A DNA stretch of 12,679 nucleotides, from contig JAOXYB010101381.1 of the NCBI GenBank assembly GCA_028565635.1, positions 1-12,679 on the forward strand, in the 5' to 3' direction. The position numbers and the translations under genes are program-made. The stretch is from Phoronis ovalis. Its lineage: Eukaryota; Phoronida; Phoronidae. Position 1 is the first letter of the stretch; each line of letters begins with the position of its first letter. Positions 8,748 through 12,679 of this stretch are shown here, piece by piece. The notes under the pieces are model-generated. The model was given only the letters and a program-made list of their open reading frames with translations. It was not told the origin of the DNA and did not search any database.

Positions 8748-8762
8748 GTCCACCTGGTGGCC
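8748..8762 (-). promoter_or_regulatory. Candidate CTCF-type binding motif
   Basis: The minus strand reads GGCCACCAGGTGGAC. The known animal CTCF core is close to GGCCACCAGRKGGCGC, and the first 13 positions here fit it. The following ACTATA departs from the usual CGCTA-type continuation. The same bases contain the near-palindrome CCACCTGGTGG and an E-box CACCTG, so a bHLH site is an alternative. CTCF is known in many bilaterian lineages, so the call depends on an animal origin, which is itself inferred. Binding cannot be judged from sequence alone. Confidence 0.3.
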
Positions 8763-8769
8763 GTTTAAA

Positions 8770-11700
8770 CCTAAATAAGGTAATGAAAATTATAGCAGCC
8801 ACTTTTTGACAAAGTTATTATAAAAATTCCAGTGCAACGCTACAAGCAAAACAGACACTGCTTAACACAACAAAAACCTAGCATACAATGGTCCACTAGG
8901 AAGACATAACCAAAGGTTGCTGTACTCTAATCATGTACGGGCTAATCATTCTGTTTAATCCATTTATCATTTTGTTTATATATTGACCTGTTAGATTCTC
9001 CTAATAATCAAGCTACTTCTTATTTTTTTCAATTGGCAATAAAATGAAAATGTAAGCATCATCGCAACACTGGCTATAATTGAAGTGTCATAACGTGTAT
9101 ATGTGCTGTACAATCTTTATAACTATTACGGATGAAAATATACTAATCCAATCACCAGATGTATGTGGAAACTCGTGTTTTGTTGCAAAAGGCATATTTA
9201 GTTGCATCAGTAATGGGCTTTATTCTACACTTACTTCCAAAAAGAAACCCGTTACCGAATCATAAATGGCCATCATTCGCCAAAAGTTGCTACTGATAAC
9301 ACGGCCTCGTCTGATCAAGTAGCTGTCCAAGAGAACAGTCACTGCATTGCCTGAATGAACTGAATGATCTTATCATTATATTTTCTTAAATCAAAAGATA
9401 ATTTATTTATAATTTAACAATAAAGTCCCACTTTGTGAATATAACCACCAGTCTTTAGTCCCGGTTTTCAGCACGTGCTTTATGTCACATGCATATTCAA
9501 CTGATCATCGAATAACTAAGGACAATAGTCGCATCTGCAGATTTCAATGCAATAAATTAAATCAGTCGGCATCAAAAGTTGCAGTATCATGTATGTAGCG
9601 CAATATCGAGAAAAAACTTTAGTTCCAATATTAGATATGCAAGCTGATGCCTGCTAGAAACATGCATCACAAGACTGGTAGCTGTCTCCACCAATTCTTG
9701 ATCTTTCAAACGAATGCTATGTAAATGATGAAACTATTGATACAGGTACTTAATCTAATTTTTAAACCAACTTGAATTAATACCCATTTAGAAAAATCAG
9801 AACACTGTCCGGATATACTGTCAGCAGAAAGAAAATAAAAGTAAATGTTACAAAATTAACACATCATTAAATATGTATAAAGTCCCAAAGTTAATACACA
9901 CAGTAGATGTTATTAAAAATGGAATAGCACGCAAAAGTCATAGTTGACGTAATCACATATTTACAAGGGGCATGTTCTACTAGGTATTTCGTCTGAAATA
10001 ATAAGTAGGTGAATTTATTCAAGTCAAATAGACCAAGAAAAGTTAATAATGTTTTTACAAGGATGTAGGCGTTATTACAAATACATTTACACATATTATT
10101 TCTGTAAAGATGTTGACTTTATAAAAAGTATGTTTAATATTAATTAGTATATTTACTGGACCTATTATATACTTGTTAGACACTATACCGCGGATCGTTG
10201 GATGAGCTTGTAGTTTACTGTGTGATCGACAGAAGTGCGGCTTAACGGGTTAATTACGAACGGAATTGTAAAGTCCTTCGTAACAGTTACGGCATTACAG
10301 AGACAATAAATGACCTAGACATAACAGAATGTCAGTTTTAAGTATCTTTCTTTCAAAGGTAATAAAAATGATCCGACAAACGGAGATATCTATTATACAA
10401 AGTGTTACCATGAGGTTTCACATTAAACAGAAGTAAACTTTTTTATTGAATTGTACGCTTCGACCCGTGATTCCTACGTCGTGACATTTGGTACTATCTC
10501 TATGCATCACCCTAACATGAATGAAGCAGCAATAAAATATTAAAAAGTCTGAATAAAATGCATCAGTTGCATGAATTACGAATGCCAGTGTTGTAATTCG
10601 ATGTAAGTTGAAAATGCAGAAAAGGGAACATTTATGAATAATAAAGGCGTTACAAATATCAAGATTACCTTAAGGTAATAGTCATTAATTGCACCATTTC
10701 TTTAAAGGGAGAAATTTAAAATTGTCTTAGAACGTGCATTTATAATACACACCATTACATGATGCACTTGTGAAATTGCATGCTGTATTATAATTACTTT
10801 AATGTTTTCATCACTATGTACTAACTGCACTTTGCGTCGTATTATGCCAATGTGCCCAACTTAGAAAGAAATTGTCAAAAAATAGTTTAAACCGTGACGA
10901 TATGGGTCAGTACTCTAACTGAAGAAATAAATATTACACACAAGAGAAACTACCTTCATAAAGTTAGCACGCCGAAAAAGTGATCGAAGAACTTGCATCC
11001 ATAGGAATTCCATCCATAAGCGGATTGCGTGCTGAGTGAAAACGTTCTATATATGCTCACACCGATATGACCGTATTAAACTGATTTAACATCTTTAAAT
11101 GAATTCAGTACACTTACAAATTTGCTGAGACAATACAGTTGACATGGGAACCCATTGTGTATCCCGGTGGTGTATCTACTTTGAACGATAAGAACTTCTA
11201 TTAATCCTGGGCTACGCTTTTTAAGACTTTAGTAGGTGCCTGGTAATTCCTTGAAATAAACATCCAAATTCTTGATTTACACATAAACTAATCACCTTTG
11301 TGGAAAAGCATCTTAGTTCGTAATGACGTTGTATCCAAATCAACTTTTCTTCTAAACAACGCTTCTTGCCGGTTTATGCATCCGATGACAAAGCAAAACA
11401 CATTACCAAAGAACTACATAATTTATGTCACACATGGATATTTAAGAAAGTAAATCGCCTACCAAGCATATAATTTGAATCAGACTGAAATACTAAGTTA
11501 TTCGTAGTTTGAGTTTGTCACTGCGTCCACGTAGAAGCAATTGGAAGCCGGTAATAATGTGTACTGTACATGTTGCCCATCAGTGATGATGACGATCCAT
11601 TAATGTTAAGCAAATATAAACTGATGAATCGTCATCACATAAATACAATTGAAATATTTTCCTATAGTAATGAACTTACATTGCATTACAATACAAAAAG

Positions 11701-11940
11701 GCTGCACGGATTATTAAATTTTTATGGTTATCGGATTCCATCTTTTTCATGTTTACATGATCTACATATGTAACAATACAGTAACAGTCACAGATAATTG
11801 CAGGTGTTATCTAGCATTTCACATGACGCAGCAGTGTTCCTATACTATATCAAAGGCGCGTTACAGTAAGTAACATTTCATGTTTGTTATAATACTTTTC
11901 TTATGTCAAGCCATGAAATTATGATTTTAGGCAGGATTAC
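8770..11940. other. Long anonymous A+T-rich non-coding DNA
   Basis: I see no gene, tRNA, rRNA or mobile-element signature in these 3.2 kb. Short frames at 9080-9265 (begins TTG), 10094-9891 (minus, ATG, 67 codons) and 11570-11773 (ATG, 67 codons) have no recognisable motif and are of chance length. Small structures are the perfect 16-bp palindrome ATTACCTT/AAGGTAAT (10664-10679) and a 15-bp-period direct repeat of CATCCATA flanking GGAATTC (10996-11018). Confidence 0.65.
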
Positions 11941-12237
11941 TTAGATAGGAATATGATAAGCAAATGTTTTAGACGGGAGGGGAACGCAAGTTTTTGAGGG
12001 TGTAGGTATGTTCTGCCCGAGCATATCTAAAACGTTAGCTTTGACAGCACACCAAATCATGTTTTTGAAAATATTGCGGCAGCAATTCAAGATTTTTAAA
12101 AATATATTTGAGTAACGATCCAAAATTTTGCAAGTAACATGGAAGCAAATTAAATCAAAATCGTGAGTAGCAATGGTAGCAATCCCAAACCAAAAAGTAA
12201 AAAATATGCAATCGAAATACACATTTTTACCTGGCCT
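11941..12237. other. Non-coding stretch containing the longest chance-level open frame
   Basis: A minus-strand frame is open for 93 codons (12222 to 11941), the longest in the window. It begins at GTG, not ATG. Its first in-frame ATG is residue 55, leaving 39 codons. The translation is hydrophobic and F/I/C-rich, as expected of A+T-rich DNA, and no family is recognised. A splice-donor-like CAG|GTAAAA lies on the minus strand just upstream at about 12224-12233, but no exon-like sequence with a continuous frame precedes it. I do not call a gene. Confidence 0.6.
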
Positions 12238-12274
12238 AACATCTTCGGAGGGGGTAATCAGGCTTCCGGATGTT
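12238..12274. repeat. Imperfect hairpin bordering the right-hand array
   Basis: AACATC (12238-12243) pairs with GATGTT (12269-12274), and CGGA (12246-12249) pairs with TCCG (12265-12268). This gives 10 base pairs with a 2-base TT bulge and a G-rich 15-base loop. It ends seven bases before the first degenerate unit of the tandem array. It may mark an element boundary, but no target duplication is evident. Confidence 0.5.
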
Positions 12275-12280
12275 CAGTCC

Positions 12281-12640
12281 TAGTGGATCCGTATTTTTTA
12301 TTACATTAGCAGTGGATTCATTTTTTTGACGAAATTATCAGAGTGGGCCAGATTTTTTTGATTAATTGGCAGAGTGGGCCAGGTTTTTTTTGATCAATTA
12401 GCAGAGTGGGCCAGGTTTTTTTGATCAGTTAGCAGAGTGGGGCAGCTTTCGATCAATTAGCAAAATGGGCCAGGTTTTTTTGATTAATTGGCAGAGTGGG
12501 CCAGGTTTTTTGATCAATTAACAGAGTGGGCCTGGTCATTTGATCAATTAGCAGTGGGCCAGGTTTTTTTGATCAATTAGCAGAGTGGGCCCGCTTTTTT
12601 AATCAATTAGCAGAGTAAGCCAGGTTTGTGGCTGAAACAG
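12281..12640. repeat. Degenerate minisatellite, about 30-31-bp units, 11-12 copies
   Basis: Units start at about 12281 (very degenerate), 12309, 12338, 12369, 12401, 12432, 12460, 12491, 12521, 12551, 12580 and 12610. Lengths of the aligned units run from 28 to 32 bp. The consensus has three parts: GCAGAGTGGGCCAGG, then a run of 6-8 T, then GATCAATTA (variant GATTAATTG in two or three units). Length variation lies mainly in the T-run and in small deletions, such as GCAGTGGGCC at 12551. Outer units at both ends are the most diverged and central ones the most alike, as expected from unequal exchange. Stops occur in the frames crossing the array, so it is not a coding repeat. After 12640 only a GCAGAGGATCGAG remnant is seen, so the array appears to end inside the window. 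Confidence 0.95.
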
Positions 12641-12679
12641 CAGAGGATCGAGTTTGTTACTTCATTTCTGTCAGCTAAC

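Noticed and set aside
9080-9265. 61-codon plus-strand frame
   Set aside because: It starts at TTG, matches no family, and has no supporting context.
9891-10094. 67-codon minus-strand ATG frame
   Set aside because: No recognisable domain, of chance length, and no splice or promoter context that stands out.
11570-11773. 67-codon ATG frame with an early acidic run (DDDD)
   Set aside because: The acidic run comes from a short GATGATGAC string. No family is recognised and the length is expected by chance.
11941-12222. 93-codon minus-strand frame
   Set aside because: The initiator is GTG, the first ATG leaves 39 codons, no domain is recognisable, and one run of this length is about what chance gives in this window.
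12281-12640. CRISPR array
   Set aside because: Units are contiguous degenerate tandem copies with no unique spacers, and the setting is eukaryote-like.

Overview
This 12.7 kb window looks like A+T-rich (roughly two-thirds A+T by eye) non-coding DNA from a eukaryotic nuclear genome, most likely an invertebrate animal. No stretch on either strand encodes a recognisable protein. The longest open frame is 93 codons and begins at GTG, not ATG. Stop codons occur at about the rate expected by chance for this composition. There is no bacterial or phage gene density, no ribosome-binding-site/ORF pattern, no rRNA, no intact tRNA and no CRISPR array. I cannot name the organism. A gene desert, a long intron or an intergenic spacer would all fit.

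Layout. Positions 1-155 are the right end of a clean minisatellite with 21-bp and 25-bp units in a higher-order order (25-21-21, 25-21-21, 21); it runs off the left edge. Positions 160-2250 are anonymous A+T-rich DNA, with four ATTAATTC motifs in the first 600 bases and a TAAT-rich low-complexity patch near 1.86-1.92 kb. Positions 2255-2577 are bounded by an 11-bp inverted repeat that begins and ends with TA, with a G+C-rich palindrome just inside the right end; this is a weak MITE-like candidate. Positions 4548-4760 form a less A+T-rich island with two perfect short hairpins and three overlapping open frames. Positions 5930-6000 hold another such island with a perfect 15-base hairpin resembling a tRNA anticodon arm, and 6148-6198 hold a degenerate three-copy repeat. 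A good match to the CTCF core motif lies on the minus strand at 8748-8762.

The right end (12281-12640) is a second, older minisatellite of about eleven to twelve degenerate 28-32-bp units. Each typical unit carries a GAGTGGGCCAGG core, a T-tract and a homeodomain-like (GATCAATTA / GATTAATTG) site. An imperfect hairpin lies immediately to its left. No genes were identified, so nothing can be said about gene cooperation. The most interesting points are the higher-order structure of the left array and the regularly spaced T-tract plus homeodomain-like sites of the right array; both may simply be ordinary satellite evolution.
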